Origin: Mermis nigrescens
Taxonomy: Eukaryota > Nematoda > Enoplea > Mermithida > Mermithidae
DNA length: 64,000 nt
NCBI GenBank assembly: GCA_036768485.1
Contig: JAVLUZ010000154.1
Span: 7,050,512 to 7,114,511 of the forward strand
Reading direction: 5' to 3'
In this document: one piece after another, positions 12,300 through 23,222 of the stretch
How positions within the stretch are numbered: the first letter of the stretch is position 1
How the letters are laid out: each line of letters starts with the position of its first letter
Translations under genes and position numbers: made by a program
Notes under the pieces: model-generated
What the model was told of the DNA's origin: nothing
Seen by the model: only the letters and a program-made list of their open reading frames with translations
Database searches by the model: none

Positions 12300-13015
12300 A
12301 TTACAGTCATACCGTTTTTCCCAGCGATTTGGTTCGCATTATAGACCATACCCAAAATTTCTTCCCACTTTTTCCACCCCTTTTACGTTTTTCGGGAGGT
12401 CTAAAAATGTTAAAAATAGAGCGCCTTTGTAAAAAAATCAGTGTTTTTCAAGTTTTTTAAGTAGTATACACTTGTAATAGCGGTGTTTCATGCACTTTTT
12501 AAATAAAAATTTCGCGCTCTACTAGAAATATCACGATCAGTATACGTTATTTTTGTTTAAACATGATTTTCCTCACTTCACTTAAGCATTGTAGCCAATT
12601 CTGAAGTCTGCTTTTGACAATAAAAACTAGTTTATCAAATGGCGATTTTGAAATTTTAGCTCCTTAAAACGCATTTTAGCATTACAATAACTAACCAAAT
12701 CCGTGCAGAACATAAGGATTTTCAGTCACAGTGAAGTTCTAGACCAGATAGTCGATAAAAATGTTGCAATTGGCGCAGCTTGAAGATTAACAAGAAGATT
12801 GAATTAAATCAATTTAGCGCTTAGCGGCAAAAAATTTCTGAAGTTTCACATCTCTAAACCGCATTCTAACATTATAAAAATTTTCCACAAACGCAAACCA
12901 AGCCCAAAATTTTTTTCTATTTCCCAAAATTTCGGTTGACAAATACCTAGACCAAACAGTGGAAAAAACGTTGCAATCAACTGTATTCTGCGGGCGAATG
13001 TTCCATATTTCAGCC
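12300..13015. repeat. inverted copy of the 10.2-11.25 kb segment
   Basis: Read on the minus strand, this segment matches the interior of the 9794-11903 element: the ACCGTTTTTTCCACTTTTTGG region, the CTAAAACGCATTTTAGC / GCACGGATTTGGTTAG phrases, and the block around AGGCGCTCTATTTTTAATG. It lies outside that element's TSD and so represents a second, inverted, partial copy of the same repeat. Confidence 0.6.
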
Positions 13016-13059
13016 TCCCTGTTTGCAAAGTCATGTTCTCTAGGGCGTGGGTAAAATCC

Positions 13060-13620
13060 GGAAATGGAAATGGAAAATGGAAAATGGGTAAAAGCCGGAA
13101 ATGGAAAGTGGAAACTGATCATTTTCAAAATTTTCAGTGTCGAATCATGATCATGTCGATTCTCACCAAATTTCTCTATTTTTGAAGAAAGTTCGAAAGT
13201 GTAACTAAAAGAGGAAAAGTCTACAAAAAGATGGAAAAAACGGAAGATTGTTCATTTCTTCGTCTTATTTACTCAAAATTCTCCTCTTTTGAAAAGATTG
13301 ACCTTCCAGATCCGAAAAAAATCGTTATCGACTTCGACTACAACGATTTTGTTGCAGATGAAAAATCACTGGAAAATGGAAAAATAGGGTAAAACCTGGA
13401 AATTGAACATGAAAAATATTTTCAATGGAAAATGCTTCATTTTTAAAATTTTCGGTCATAAATGTCAAACTCTTGTCGTTTTTCACCATATTTCTCTATT
13501 TTTGAAAAGATTTCGAAAGCGTAACTAAAAATGGAAAAGTCTACAAAAATGGGAAAAGCTGAAAATTGTCAATTTATTCGTCTTTTCACTCAAAATTCTC
13601 TTCTCCTCTTTGAAAAGATC
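13060..13620. repeat. direct repeat, two copies of about 310 bp
   Basis: Two copies begin near 13070 and 13377. Each runs through a GGAAAATGGAAA block, AAATTTTC(A/G)GT, CATGTCG/CTTGTCG, ATTTCTCTATTTTTGAA, GAAAGTGTAACTAAAA, GGAAAAGTCTACAAAAA and CACTCAAAATTCTCNTCTC. The G/A-rich GTGGGTAAAATCCGGAAATGG start recurs at 45.3 and 46.1 kb, suggesting a dispersed family. No ORF of note. Confidence 0.7.
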
Positions 13621-13650
13621 AGGCAGCCGCCCCATGCCCTGCCTTCCTAC

Positions 13651-14038
13651 CATACCTGGGCTATGGCTGAGGGTTCGCCCCGTCCAACTTCCAGCCAAAA
13701 GGGTGGGTGGGTCCCTAGACCCTGAAAAAGGTGGGTCTGTCCCTGGAAAAAGGTGGGTCCATGCCTGAAATAGGTGGGTCGTTCAGCTTAATCAGTGGGT
13801 CAGTCACTGAAAAAGGTGGGTCCATCCATGAAAAAGGTGTCGAACAGTGTAATAAGATGGTTCCTGTGCATGTTTTGCAAACCGATCATGATATACTGTA
13901 TATGGCATTTACTTAAATTATCTCCAAAATTTTCTCCCTGTACAAAACATAGCCCTGTCCAAGTTACCCCTTCGCCCGTCCAACTTTTGGTTCGGCCCGT
14001 CCTGGTGATGGGCCGATATGGGGCATTGCCCAGGTGTG
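13651..14038. mobile_element. hAT-like MITE, family J
   Basis: Ends CATACCTGGGC and GCCCAGGTGTG are inverted repeats, and the 8-bp TSD CTTCCTAC is perfect at 13643-13650 and 14039-14046. Inside (about 13700-13840) a roughly 30-bp motif built on AAAAAGGTGGGTCCATCC is repeated four to five times. It is 388 bp long and non-coding; short ORFs here are translations of the repeat. Confidence 0.85.
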
Positions 14039-14051
14039 CTTCCTACTAAAT

Positions 14052-14477
14052 ACGGCTCTGGCGCTGTCCATACATGATCTAAGGGGGTGGTTTCAGCCCC
14101 CAGCAAAATTTTTACCCCCCCCCCACAAAATTCTTTGCCCCCACCCAGAAATGACGATTTTTTGGAAGTTCTCAAAAAATTTTAGAAATTTGTAGAAAAG
14201 ATGCTTTTGAAATGTTTTTAGCTATCTATTTGCTCAAAAGTGCCAAATTGTTGGCGCTTCTGGCCAATATACTCGTGTTTTGACTTTAATTTGTTCGATT
14301 TGCTCTGACTTTTTCGATTTTTTTCGAAATTTTTTATGTTTTTATGCTCTAGAAAGATAGAGCATCGTTATAAAGGCTGAAAAACGATGTTATTGACATG
14401 TACTCACTATTTTTGGATATGAAAAAGGCACTTTATTATTTCACCTCCTGGATTCACATAGTGCTGGCCTGTAAAAA
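14052..14477. mobile_element. family B MITE, diverged, reverse orientation
   Basis: It begins CATACATGATCTAAGGGGGT, the mirror of the family-B right end (AAGATCATGTATG). It contains AAAAATTTTAGAAATTTGTAG, the TAGCTATCTATTTGCTCAAA block, the CTCTAGAAAGATAGAG block and GGCACTTTA near the other end, all in the order expected for a reversed family-B copy. The terminal TIR at the right is eroded and no TSD was found. Confidence 0.55.
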
Positions 14478-14479
14478 TA

Positions 14480-15690
14480 ATAACTTTTTATGTTTTTTGC
14501 ATGTTTGTACTGTAGAACCACCCCAATATTTTAAGTTATATATATAATAGGAGCAGTTTCCCTTCAGAGACCCTTCTCCGCCACTTAGTTGATTTCACAA
14601 ATTTCTTCCGTCTTAGTGAAAAAATCGGTCAAAGTCAAAACTGAAAAAAACCAGCAAAATTTAATTGAGAGCTAAATAAACCATGTAACCTAAAAAACCA
14701 GCCCTAAAAGCTATGCTGCATGCACAGTTTGCAGCGGAATTATGTTTACTGGACTTACACAAGCTTATTTTAAAAATTTTTTCACTTTTTACTGATATTT
14801 TCTTCTATTGCATCGAATTTTGAAAAAATCGATAATTTTGTCTAAGCTATATTGATAGGTCTCTAAATTTTATAAATTAGTCTTTGACTCGCAGAAACCT
14901 TTCTAGATAAGGTTCCCCTTGCAAGAAATAATGCTAAATGAAGCATTTAATGAAAACTAATTTTGTTGCCATAGCAACCTATGGGTTTTTTAGGTTATAG
15001 TGGTTTGTTAGGTCACAATCAAACTTTTTTGTGCTTTTTGGCGGGAGTTCTTATTTTTTCAAGAAAATAATTATCAGGTATCATGTAAGACTTCTAAGAG
15101 GAACATTCCTGCCAAGTTTTATAAAAATTGGCGCTGGTTTTTTACGTTACAAGTGGTTTTTTATTAGGTTTGACTTTGCAGGTATACTGTGGCTCTATTG
15201 ATAGGATATAAGAGCTGGAAAATATTATGAGATTACTATGCACAGGGGTCTAACGTAAAAGATTCTCACAAATATGAATAAGGGTTGAATTACAGACTCA
15301 AAAATGCATGAAAAATGCACAGAACAGAGTGATTTTTTGGAATTTTTTGACAAATTGATATCCCAAGTTTCTGAATGATCCGAAAAGAGATCAGGCTTAA
15401 GTTGTGATCTACATGGCATACTTCTTTCAATAGCATCACATCATTGGCCATCTCTTGCTTACTGAGAAAAGGGGTGGGTTTTTTAATTCCTTCATTCGCT
15501 GGTCTTCTAGATGCTGGCAATGTACGGGTCAAAAATATTTTTTTGGCGTTTCTGACGATGCTCTCTCTATTTCTAAATCATAAAAAAATATTTTAAGTAC
15601 ATCAAAAAACTGAATAAATTGAAGGAAATAAAGTTAAAAACAGAGTATTACTCGGAGCACCGAAATTTTGTATGTCAACCACAGCTGGGC
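14480..15690. other. non-coding stretch
   Basis: No gene is supported. ORFs on either strand lack motifs and splice context. No clear element boundary is visible. Confidence 0.4.
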
Positions 15691-15695
15691 ATATG

Positions 15696-16528
15696 CAGTG
15701 GCGGATTTAGAGAGGTGACTCCCTCCCCTCACCTGGCGTAAAGAAAATATGGGCGCAATAAAGGATAGATTTGTTTTTTGATTGATTTTAGTCATTTTGA
15801 CCATAATTTTTTTCAAATCTAATCGGGATCATACATGGGCAATGAATTTTGGTTCTGGAGGTACCGGTGTCCCTTTTGTTGAGGTTGGTTGCTTTGTTGG
15901 CTAGTTGGTTGGTTGAGCAATTGGCTAGTTTATTGGTTGGTTGGCTATTGGTTGGCTGGTTGGTTGGTTGGTTGGTTGGTTGGTTGACTAGTTGATTGGT
16001 TGTTTGGCCGGTTGGTTGGTTGTTTGGTTGGCTAGTTGGTTGTATTATTTTCTCACTTTTATTTTTGGGTCAAAAAATTTACCCCCCCAATCAAAAACTG
16101 TTTTTTTCTGGCGCCAGCCAGCTGGGGTTCTGAAGGTACCGAAGTGCCTTCTGGCTCCACTCGGTGGCGCGGCATTGCCCACCTGTGATCGGGATATTAG
16201 TCATTGATGCCATTAAGTGACCTTGGCTGTTCTTAAAATTACTTTTACGCCAAAAGAGTATTTTTAGTTCTTAATATGATTTCTCAAGTATCTTTTGACG
16301 CCTTGTGTTGATCTTTGCATTGAGTTTGCAGGTTTTTCGCAGATAAAAATTGGAAATTTCGAAAATTTTGAAGTTTTAATCGCATAAGAAATAAGTCTCC
16401 ATATCAAAAGATGGCAAAACACTACTACTCTAAGCATATATAATGGTCGAATTTTTCCGACAATTTTTGACAGTTTTAGGTAAATTTGCCACCCCCTCCC
16501 CAGTCAGAAAATCTTTCATCCGCTACTG
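15696..16528. mobile_element. CAGTGGCGGATTTAG-ended MITE carrying a nested MITE
   Basis: The left end CAGTGGCGGATTTAG and right end CATCCGCTACTG are the family-A termini. Putative 8-bp flanks (GGCATATG and GACATTCG) match at only 5 positions, so the TSD is weak. The element is interrupted by a clean nested MITE at 15830-16187. There is no coding sequence. Confidence 0.65.
15830..16187. mobile_element. nested hAT-like MITE with a TTGG microsatellite
   Basis: TIRs CATACATGGGCAATG and CATTGCCCACCTGTG pair over most of 15 bp. The 8-bp TSD ATCGGGAT is perfect at 15822-15829 and 16188-16195. The interior is dominated by a (TTGG)n tract, about 15885-16045. It sits wholly inside the 15696-16528 element and so is younger. 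Confidence 0.87.
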
Positions 16529-16971
16529 GACATTCGCGCACATATGGGGCTGATAATGCTTAAGCTGTCAGAAAATTTTCTTGCATCATTTTAAAGGCAA
16601 AAGCACTAATAATGTGAAAATTTTTCATTCACTGTTCACTCAAAAACGCTTTATATTGTGACAAAATGGTCCTAAATTCAAAATTTATCGTCGAATTAAT
16701 CAATGTCATGGCACTCGCGTATGTAGTATAGGGGTTAGGTTATGGAATTTTTTTAAATTTTTTCGAGTTTTCGTCAAATATGGTCACGTCTAATACACTG
16801 GTTATAAATTTAACATCCATTTCAATTGTAGTCTTGTATATAATTCCCGAGAAATCCGAATTTTGAATTTTTTGAATTTTTGATTTTTCCGCTTTTTTCA
16901 ATTGTGATATGGTTGATTTTTATGCAATGATCATAAATAAGACATTGATTTGCATATTTATATTATGTTTG

Positions 16972-18177
16972 GCAAAAAATAAGCCTAGGCTAATGTGAGT
17001 ATTGTAGCTCACTTCTGCTCGCTCGCTCCTCTCGCTGCAACCCTGCGGCGGATCTGGGATTTTCCTAAGGGCGGGGGTGGGTGTGGATTGGTACCAACTG
17101 TTGCAAAAACAGTCAAAAATGGGTCCAACGGTTCGCCCTTTATGTGCGAAAAGACGTTTCTTTTCGGCATTTTAAACATCGTCTACTTTAATTAAAAATT
17201 CGCTTTTGACGCGACTTTTTCGTAAAACTTAAATTTTCGTCAATTTTGTGCAAAAAATAATAAATTTCGTTGAAATTAGCAAAACTCCGGCTCAAAGCGC
17301 CGGAAAGTTTTCGAAATTTAGGCGAAATGACGTTTAGAAGCTTGATTTACTGCTCGATTTCCTTTATCTGATGCTGAACGTTATAAAATTTTTAAATGTT
17401 ATGCATACAAATTGAATAAACCTATGTTGAAATAGCTGTTCTGCCATTGAAATGGTCTTAGAATTTATTCAAGGTGCAGAAAATGGTTAGCAGGTTGCCA
17501 TGAAAAGTAAATAAATGTCATTAGCCGCCGGATAGGATTATCCTGCGGGAGCGCAGGAAAAATCGGAGAAATTATGATCACTGACAGCCGAAAATTCGTT
17601 GCAAATTATATTTTATCGCCAACCATTTTGAGCCAATTGAGGTAGCGGCCCCTTCCTGCTTCCTTACCCCTTAAATCCGCCCCTGCAGGAATCCTATTAT
17701 AGTTCTAGGCTAATTTTTTGTCTTGTACAAACATGATTGCACATTGATAAGCCTATGCTAATACATTCCTCTAATGGATTAAAACAAATTAACTCATCCC
17801 TTTGGCGTGAATACGTTTTGCCCCGCTTCCTTTGACCTTTCTATACTTTTATATTTTTGCGTGCCGATTTTTTAATTTTTAATTTTTTAGAAATTTTTTA
17901 ATTTTTTAAATTTAAAAAAAATTAAAAAATATTTTTTACTCATTTTTAACAAATTTTCTTTTTCACTGGATGTGTGTGTGTGTGTGCGTGTGTGTGTGTG
18001 TGTGCGTGTGTATGTTTTCGTCGAAGCGAATATAATTTCAGTATATCCAGGCAGGCTAAGGCTGAGAATTTGTGGATGCATGTTGGTATCAGAAGAATAA
18101 GCCCGAGCTAATGGGATTAAGCGAGCGGAGCGAGCGAATAAGCTGCATCCCCATGTTAGCTTAGGCTTATTTTTTGC
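16972..18177. mobile_element. element with GCAAAAAATAAGCC inverted termini
   Basis: The left end reads GCAAAAAATAAGCCTAGGCT and the right end AGCTTAGGCTTATTTTTTGC, a TIR of about 22 bp. Inside both ends lie C/G-rich GCTCGCTCGCTCC / GCGAGCGGAGCGAGCG blocks, also inverted. An 11-bp direct repeat CATTGATTTGC occurs at about 16947 and 18180, near but not abutting the left TIR. The interior includes a family-A-like segment (about 17043-17694) and a TG/CG microsatellite. Superfamily unassigned; no transposase ORF. Confidence 0.6.
17970..18012. repeat. (TG)n microsatellite
   Basis: An uninterrupted TGTGTG run with two CG interruptions. The minus-strand ORF across it (His-Thr repeats) is a microsatellite translation and not a gene. 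Confidence 0.9.
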
Positions 18178-18179
18178 TC

Positions 18180-19540
18180 ATTGATTTGCGAGCAGCATCC
18201 AATGGTTATGTAGTCATAGTCCGGCCTAAAACCAGTTTTCTACAAGAATAGGGGAAAACTGAAAATATCACAAAAATAAAAATATGAATAAAAATCGAAA
18301 ACGACTGGTCTGTGATCAAAATGTATGTCATATTCGTGATCGCTGTTTAAGAATTGACTATATGAAACCAAATTTCGGAAAATGATTTGAAAATTTTTCC
18401 CCACTCCTCCTAAACTACAATTACATAAGTGCCCAATTTCGGTATTTTAAGTGTTAAAAGCGACATAATGCAGCCAACAGACCAGAAGTGCCTAAAAGTG
18501 CGGTTTACCATACACGTGCATGAGGAGGGGTGAGAGGAGGGCATTATTCTCCCTGAGCATAAAAAGACTGATAGCTATAAATAGCTATTTTGGCCATAAA
18601 AACAGAAATGTAGCCTTTTTTGGGCCTATAAAATTAGCGACATAGCCTGTTTAGACTCAGAAACGTACCATGTGGGTACAGAAATGTTATATAGTTGTTT
18701 TTCCTGAGTCCTAAATCCATCTTTAGCTATTTTCCTGACTTCAAATAGGGATGAACAGTTATTTTTAGACCAAAAACGCTATATAAATATTTTTGTGAGT
18801 CCAAAAAGGCTATATGTTTACCACAATTGCTCGGAAACGACGGTTTTAATGCGTTAGTTTCGTTTTTTCGCTGCAGAAGCGTTTTTTGCAAAATCACTTA
18901 GCTATCTCCGAGGTTTTCATTTGCACCTCTCTGAAAGTTTCACCTTGCACAACCATTTTCATCATTTGACTAACAAAAAAGATGTGAATACAAATGTTAT
19001 TGATCTGGATATCTGGGATATCAGCCGCTTCATCCCCCACCGCTCTGCCAACCATGACTCTTTGCATTAATATATGGGGAGGGCATACATGCATATAGAC
19101 ACACATTCCCATAGGGGTGAGGGGGTTATACCCCCACCTCAGGGTCCGAGACTTGAATCACCATCAGACGATTTTGAGCTATCAAACATTTTGTGCATGA
19201 TTTTTGGCTACAAAAGCAGCGATGATGTCAATTTTTTTCGAGCGCTTCGCGCCGACCAATACATTTCTGTTTTGTTTACCCATAAAATACCTATAATGAA
19301 CATAAAATGATCTGAAAAGTCCAAATTTTCGATGAATTCTCATATTTTTTGCTTACAAGAGTGATGAAACTAGTCAGAGTGGGACAAAAAGCAGTTTAAA
19401 ATGCAGTTATTCACATTGTGCTGTATAGGATGTTTTAGCCATTTTTCATATTTGACCTGCAAAAAAGGCTAGACTCTAAATTCAATGGTTCATAAATCCT
19501 CTGAACTTTTGACCTTGAGAAATTATGCATATAAGGAAGG
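18180..19540. other. non-coding stretch with MITE fragments
   Basis: No gene is supported. Fragments of family-G-like repeats occur (ACACGTGCATGAGGAGGGG near 18515, ATACATGCATATAGACAC near 19085). A GCGCTTCGCGCC palindrome lies at 19242-19253. Confidence 0.4.
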
Positions 19541-19544
19541 TGAG

Positions 19545-19719
19545 CAGGCACGTAGCTGGCCGTCCTATTTTGGGGGTCAACACCAATTTTGGGGGGACTA
19601 AGCTCAAAAAGGCCAAAAATATCACAAAATAACGTTTAAAAAGTCCCATTTTCCGATTTTTCATGAATTTTGGGGGAGGGGTTCGGACCCCCTCATTCCA
19701 TCCTAGAGCTACATGCCTG
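19545..19719. mobile_element. hAT-like MITE, family E
   Basis: TIRs CAGGCACGTAGC and AGCTACATGCCTG, with a perfect 8-bp TSD AAGGTGAG at 19537-19544 and 19720-19727. The interior GGCCGTCCTATTTTGGGGG and CCAATTTTGGGGGGACTAAG is typical of the family. Non-coding, 175 bp. Confidence 0.87.
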
Positions 19720-19727
19720 AAGGTGAG

Positions 19728-20135
19728 GGGGTATTACACCCCCTCTGAAGGGTCAGCCAGACTGGTACTGTCCGGCTATTTTGAGCTGATGGAACATTTT
19801 TTGCATCGCTTTTGAGGTCAAAAGCAATGGAAACGCAAAAATTTTCCGGCGCTTCGTGCCAGATTGATACTTATAAGCACTTTTTACTAAAAAAAGCGGC
19901 AAAAATGGATTAATTTTTGGATTTTTACAGTGTTAAAAGTGATATAATGCAGTCAAAATGGACTAAAAATGCTTTTAAAATGCGATATTACCCCGAAAAA
20001 ACGTTTCATATGCTATTTCGACCATTTTGATCGTTGAAACAGCAAAAAAATCGTGAACGTTAACCGTCTTGGGTTTTAGGGTTTAACCCGCCCTCCTTTC
20101 CTGCCGTACCCTGACCTTGTGCACCTATGGGGGAT
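19728..20135. mobile_element. family G repeat copy 1
   Basis: A block beginning GGGGGTATTACACCCCCTCT and ending TGACCTTGTGCACCTATGGGG closely matches 24022-24440 in internal order (GGGTCAGCC, TACTGTCCGG, TTTTGAGGTCAAAAG, TTTTCCGGCGCTTCGTGCC, CATTTTGATCGTT). The boundaries are set only by comparing the two copies. No TSD identified. Confidence 0.6.
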
Positions 20136-20637
20136 GGGGTAAATAACCCAAATTTTTGTATACCAAAAATAACAAGCAAAAAACAAGGCCTTAAAACATA
20201 AACAAAAATTTATGGAGGGGCTAAAAGTCGGCCTATGATTTTAGTATTTATATATATGTGCATTTTCAAGCCTATTTCGGCTTACGATTTTATTGTGTCC
20301 CGTTCCTGCGAATACGGCCATTAAATTTGGGCAAAGACCGTTCCTTCCATTCGTTTACCAACAGCCCTCTTCTTTGGTTGATTGTCCTGTTACAAAATAG
20401 TCGATAGATTTGCTGATGTGATAAAGAAATTCAATAAATCATTCGATGCATTTTAAATTGATTCTTAATTTTTCTACAATTTCCATCTCATTTTCTATGA
20501 AATTCCAGCTTATGTCCGGCGGGTCTTCCGATTAATACCGACTCATCATTCATCAGTACCGGTCTGAATCTATTTTTATCGTTTATCCATCTGTATACTT
20601 AGTTCTTGAACTGAGTCATTCGATTTTTGATTGAAAT

Positions 20638-21203
20638 CATGGGCAGATTTAAGGGGGCGGGGGGGCGTCGCCATACATGCACAGTATGGGAATTCTGGGG
20701 GGGGTGAAAACCTAAAGTGCCTTTTTTGGGCCCAAAAATGGCCGGTACGCGTTAAAAAACATCGTTTTTTGGCGTTTCTGACGATACTCTATCCTTCTAG
20801 AGCATGAAATCATGAAAAAAATTTCGAAAAAAGTCGAATAAATTGACCAATATATCGCTTAAAACATGAATATATGGCGCGAAGCGCCGAAAATCTGGCG
20901 ATTTTGAGCAAATAGATAGCCAAAAACCCTTAAAAATGCACTTTTTCTACGAATTTTCAGGTAAGTTTAGGAAACTTTTGAAAAATCGATAATTCTGGGG
21001 GTTGAAAAATTTTTTGCGGGGGGAGGGGGGTGAAAAATAGATTCTGCGGGGGGTGAAACCTCCCAAACCCCCAAGATCATGTATGGCCGTCGCCCCCTGG
21101 CCCAAAATAGTGCGCAAAATTAAGCATTTTTGAGCGATTTTCGGGTTAAAACGGCTAATTTTTCCGCCCAAGTTAGGGCTGGAAAATCCTGGATCCGCCA
21201 CTG
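20638..21203. mobile_element. hAT-like MITE, family A, interrupted by a family B copy
   Basis: The left end CATGGGCAGATTTAAGG and right end CCTGGATCCGCCACTG are flanked by a perfect 8-bp TSD ATTGAAAT (20630-20637 and 21204-21211). The outer element is only about 150 bp once the nested insertion at 20672-21085 is removed, matching the size of intact family-A copies at 23.2, 23.8 and 26.5 kb. Non-coding. Confidence 0.85.
20672..21085. mobile_element. nested hAT-like MITE, family B (CATACATGCACAG ends)
   Basis: TIRs CATACATG and CATGTATG; flanking octamers GGCGTCGC and GCCGTCGC match at 7 of 8 positions. It is 414 bp long and nearly identical in sequence and order to 21472-21884, including GGCCCAAAAATGGCCGGTAC, ATATGGCGCGAAGCGCCGAA and AATAGATAGCCAAAAACCC. 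It sits inside the family-A element and is therefore younger. Non-coding. Confidence 0.85.
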
Positions 21204-21443
21204 ATTGAAATTTGGGCTCTTCTCAGCGATTTCTTTTTGCACGTCTCCGATTAGTTAGCACTAGTGCTAATAAAACTTTCATCCCATTAGCATGGGATGG
21301 ATTACATTAGTACGCTAGTTTTTACCTATATCATACTATGGCTCGTGCTAACGGCCAAAATTTTCTTTACCGTGGAGCTAAGAAAAGACTATGGCTCTTC
21401 TTAAACTAGGATAAGATTTTCCTTCTGCAAAATTGCTCTGTCG
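21204..21443. other. short spacer
   Basis: A spacer between two nested MITE pairs. It contains GTTAGCACTAGTGCTAA and TAGCATGGGATGG phrases but no gene. Confidence 0.4.
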
Positions 21444-22440
21444 CAGGGGCGGATTTAGAGGGGCCCATCAGCATACATGCACAGCATGGGAATCCTGGGG
21501 GGGTGAAAACCTAAAGTGCCTTTTTTGGGCCCAAAAATGGCCGGTACGCGTTAAAAACCATCGTTTTTTGGCGTTTCTGACGATACTCTATCTTTCTAGA
21601 GCATAAAATCATGAAAAAAATTTTGAAAAAAGTCGAATAAGTTGACCAATATATCGCTTAAAACATGAATATATGGCGCGAAGCGCCGAAAATTTGGCGA
21701 TTTTGAGCAAATAGATAGCCAAAAACCCTTAAAAAGACATTTTTTCTACCAATTTTCAGGTAAGTTTAGGAAACTTTTGAAAAATCGCCAATTCTGGGGG
21801 GGGTGAAAATTTTTTTGCGGGGGGTGAAAAAGGATTCTGCGGGGGTGAACCCCCCCCCAAACGCCCCCCCCAAGATCATGTATGCCCATCAGCCAAAAAT
21901 ATCTGGCAAGCTAAAGAATAAACATGTAATTTGTAATGATTTTCGCCGCAAGTGATCATAATTTCTCGACTTCTTCACCTATCAATGACATTTATTTACT
22001 TTCTTTGTGACCCGAAAGCCGTGGAATAGCTCTTAAAACAATGTCAGGATCAGAAACAGCTATTTCAGCATAGATTTCTTCGATTTTCAGTAAAAAGTTT
22101 TCGACGTTACGCGTCAAATGCTACAAATACAGGAAATCAAGCAATATATCAAGCTTCTAACCCTCCGTCTGCCGAAATTTCACAAAATTTTCGGCGCTCC
22201 GCACCGGATTTTCGCTAAATTGGAATACATTTATTTACTTGTTCGCACAACGTTGTCGGAAATTTCAAAATTTTCTGAAAAATTTCGCGTTACAAGCAAT
22301 TTTAAATAAATATAGACAATGTAAAACGCTACAAAACGCTATTTCGCAAGCGAAGGGCAAATTTTTGGACCTATTTTTGATTGTTTTTGGAAAAGTTGGG
22401 CTACCGCCTCCCCCATTGGAAAATTTTAGATCCGTCACTG
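21444..22440. mobile_element. hAT-like element, long CAGGGGCGGATTTAG family, interrupted
   Basis: The left end CAGGGGCGGATTTAGAGGGG and right end TTAGATCCGTCACTG are flanked by octamers CTCTGTCG (21436-21443) and CTCTGTTG (22441-22448), 7 of 8 identical. With the nested family-B copy at 21472-21884 removed, about 580 bp remain. Related copies lie at about 30852-32853 and 39929-40568 and share the blocks TTTGCAATGATTTTNGNCG, AATTTCTC, GACATTTATTTACTTTCTT and AAACAGCTATTT. Confidence 0.82.
21472..21884. mobile_element. nested hAT-like MITE, family B
   Basis: CATACATGCACAG and AAGATCATGTATG termini, with a perfect 8-bp TSD CCCATCAG at 21464-21471 and 21885-21892. The length of 413 bp is one base from the neighbouring copy at 20672. 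The perfect TSD fixes the family-B boundaries. Confidence 0.9.
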
Positions 22441-22504
22441 CTCTGTTGCATCAACTTGCCTTACAGTTTCTTGACTTGATATAATCTTCAAAGTCTTAGA
22501 GTAG

Positions 22505-22677
22505 CAGGCACGTAGCTGGCCGTCCTATTTTGGGGCGACCAACACCAATTTTGGGGGACTAAGCCCAAAAAGGCCAAAAATAGCACAAAATCACGTTTAA
22601 AAAGTCATATTTTTCCGAGTTTTCTGATTTTTTGGGGGGTCCGAACCCCCCCCATTCCCCCCAGAGATACGTGCCTG
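22505..22677. mobile_element. hAT-like MITE, family E, just upstream of the Dr1 start codon
   Basis: Ends CAGGCACGTAGC and GATACGTGCCTG; flanks TAGAGTAG (22497-22504) and TAGAATAG (22678-22685) match at 7 of 8 positions. It is 173 bp long. Its right TSD ends nine bases before the Dr1 ATG at 22695. Either the MITE lies in the 5' leader, or the TTTTTAG immediately before ATG is a splice acceptor and the MITE is intronic. Confidence 0.87.
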
Positions 22678-22694
22678 TAGAATAGAGTTTTTAG

Positions 22695-22905
22695 ATGTCG
22701 GATGACCCAAACGAGCCATCAATACCGCGCAGCGCGCTTAATAAACTTATCAAAGACAACGCCCACGGTTTCAGAATAGCGAACGAAACGCGCGATCTAA
22801 TTTACACTTGTTCTATGGAATTTGTTAAGTTGGTTTCTAGTCATGCGAACAAAGTTTGTAATGAGGATCAAAAGAAGACTATCACGCATGAACACACGCT
22901 TAGAG
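22695..22905 (+). CDS. Dr1: Dr1 / NC2-beta, exon 1 (histone fold)
   Basis: First coding exon of Dr1 (negative cofactor 2 subunit beta), which pairs with NC2-alpha/DRAP1 through a histone fold, binds TBP on DNA and blocks TFIIA/TFIIB entry in the nucleus. Recognisable pieces are IPRSALNKLIKDN (helix 1), RIANETRDLIYTCSMEFVKL and SSHANKVC (helix 2), and KKTITHEHTLR leading into helix 3, in the same order and spacing as animal Dr1. The exon ends ...CTTAGAG|GTAATT in phase 1. The codon completes with exon 2 at 38410, restoring the helix-3 sequence RALNELGF. The ATG at 22695 is the first in frame and fits the conserved N-terminal length. The exon is flanked by MITEs on both sides. Confidence 0.93.
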
Positions 22906-22919
22906 GTAATTAGTTAATA

Positions 22920-23000
22920 TTAATTATTTAATAATAATAATAAATCAATTAATAATAATAATAATTAATTAATAATAATAAAAAATAAATTAAATAATTA
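22920..23000. repeat. (TAA)n microsatellite in Dr1 intron
   Basis: TTAATTATTTAATAATAATAA repeats begin within 20 bp of the Dr1 exon 1 donor. Low complexity. Confidence 0.85.
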
Positions 23001-23222
23001 AGAACATCGTCTGCGGGGGCAGCCCCCTTTGTTCTCTAGTACGGAAAAATTCGTTTTCTATAATGGTCCACCGAAGGAAGAAATGAAAAGTTCCCATAGC
23101 GCATTAGAAAGACCGCCAAAACAGATTTTCGACGTACTTTTGCGTTAGTAAACGCAAATTTTTTCGATGATTTACTTCTCGGTTTTTAAAGCGCTCAAAT
23201 TTTGAATAAGACGAGGTACACA

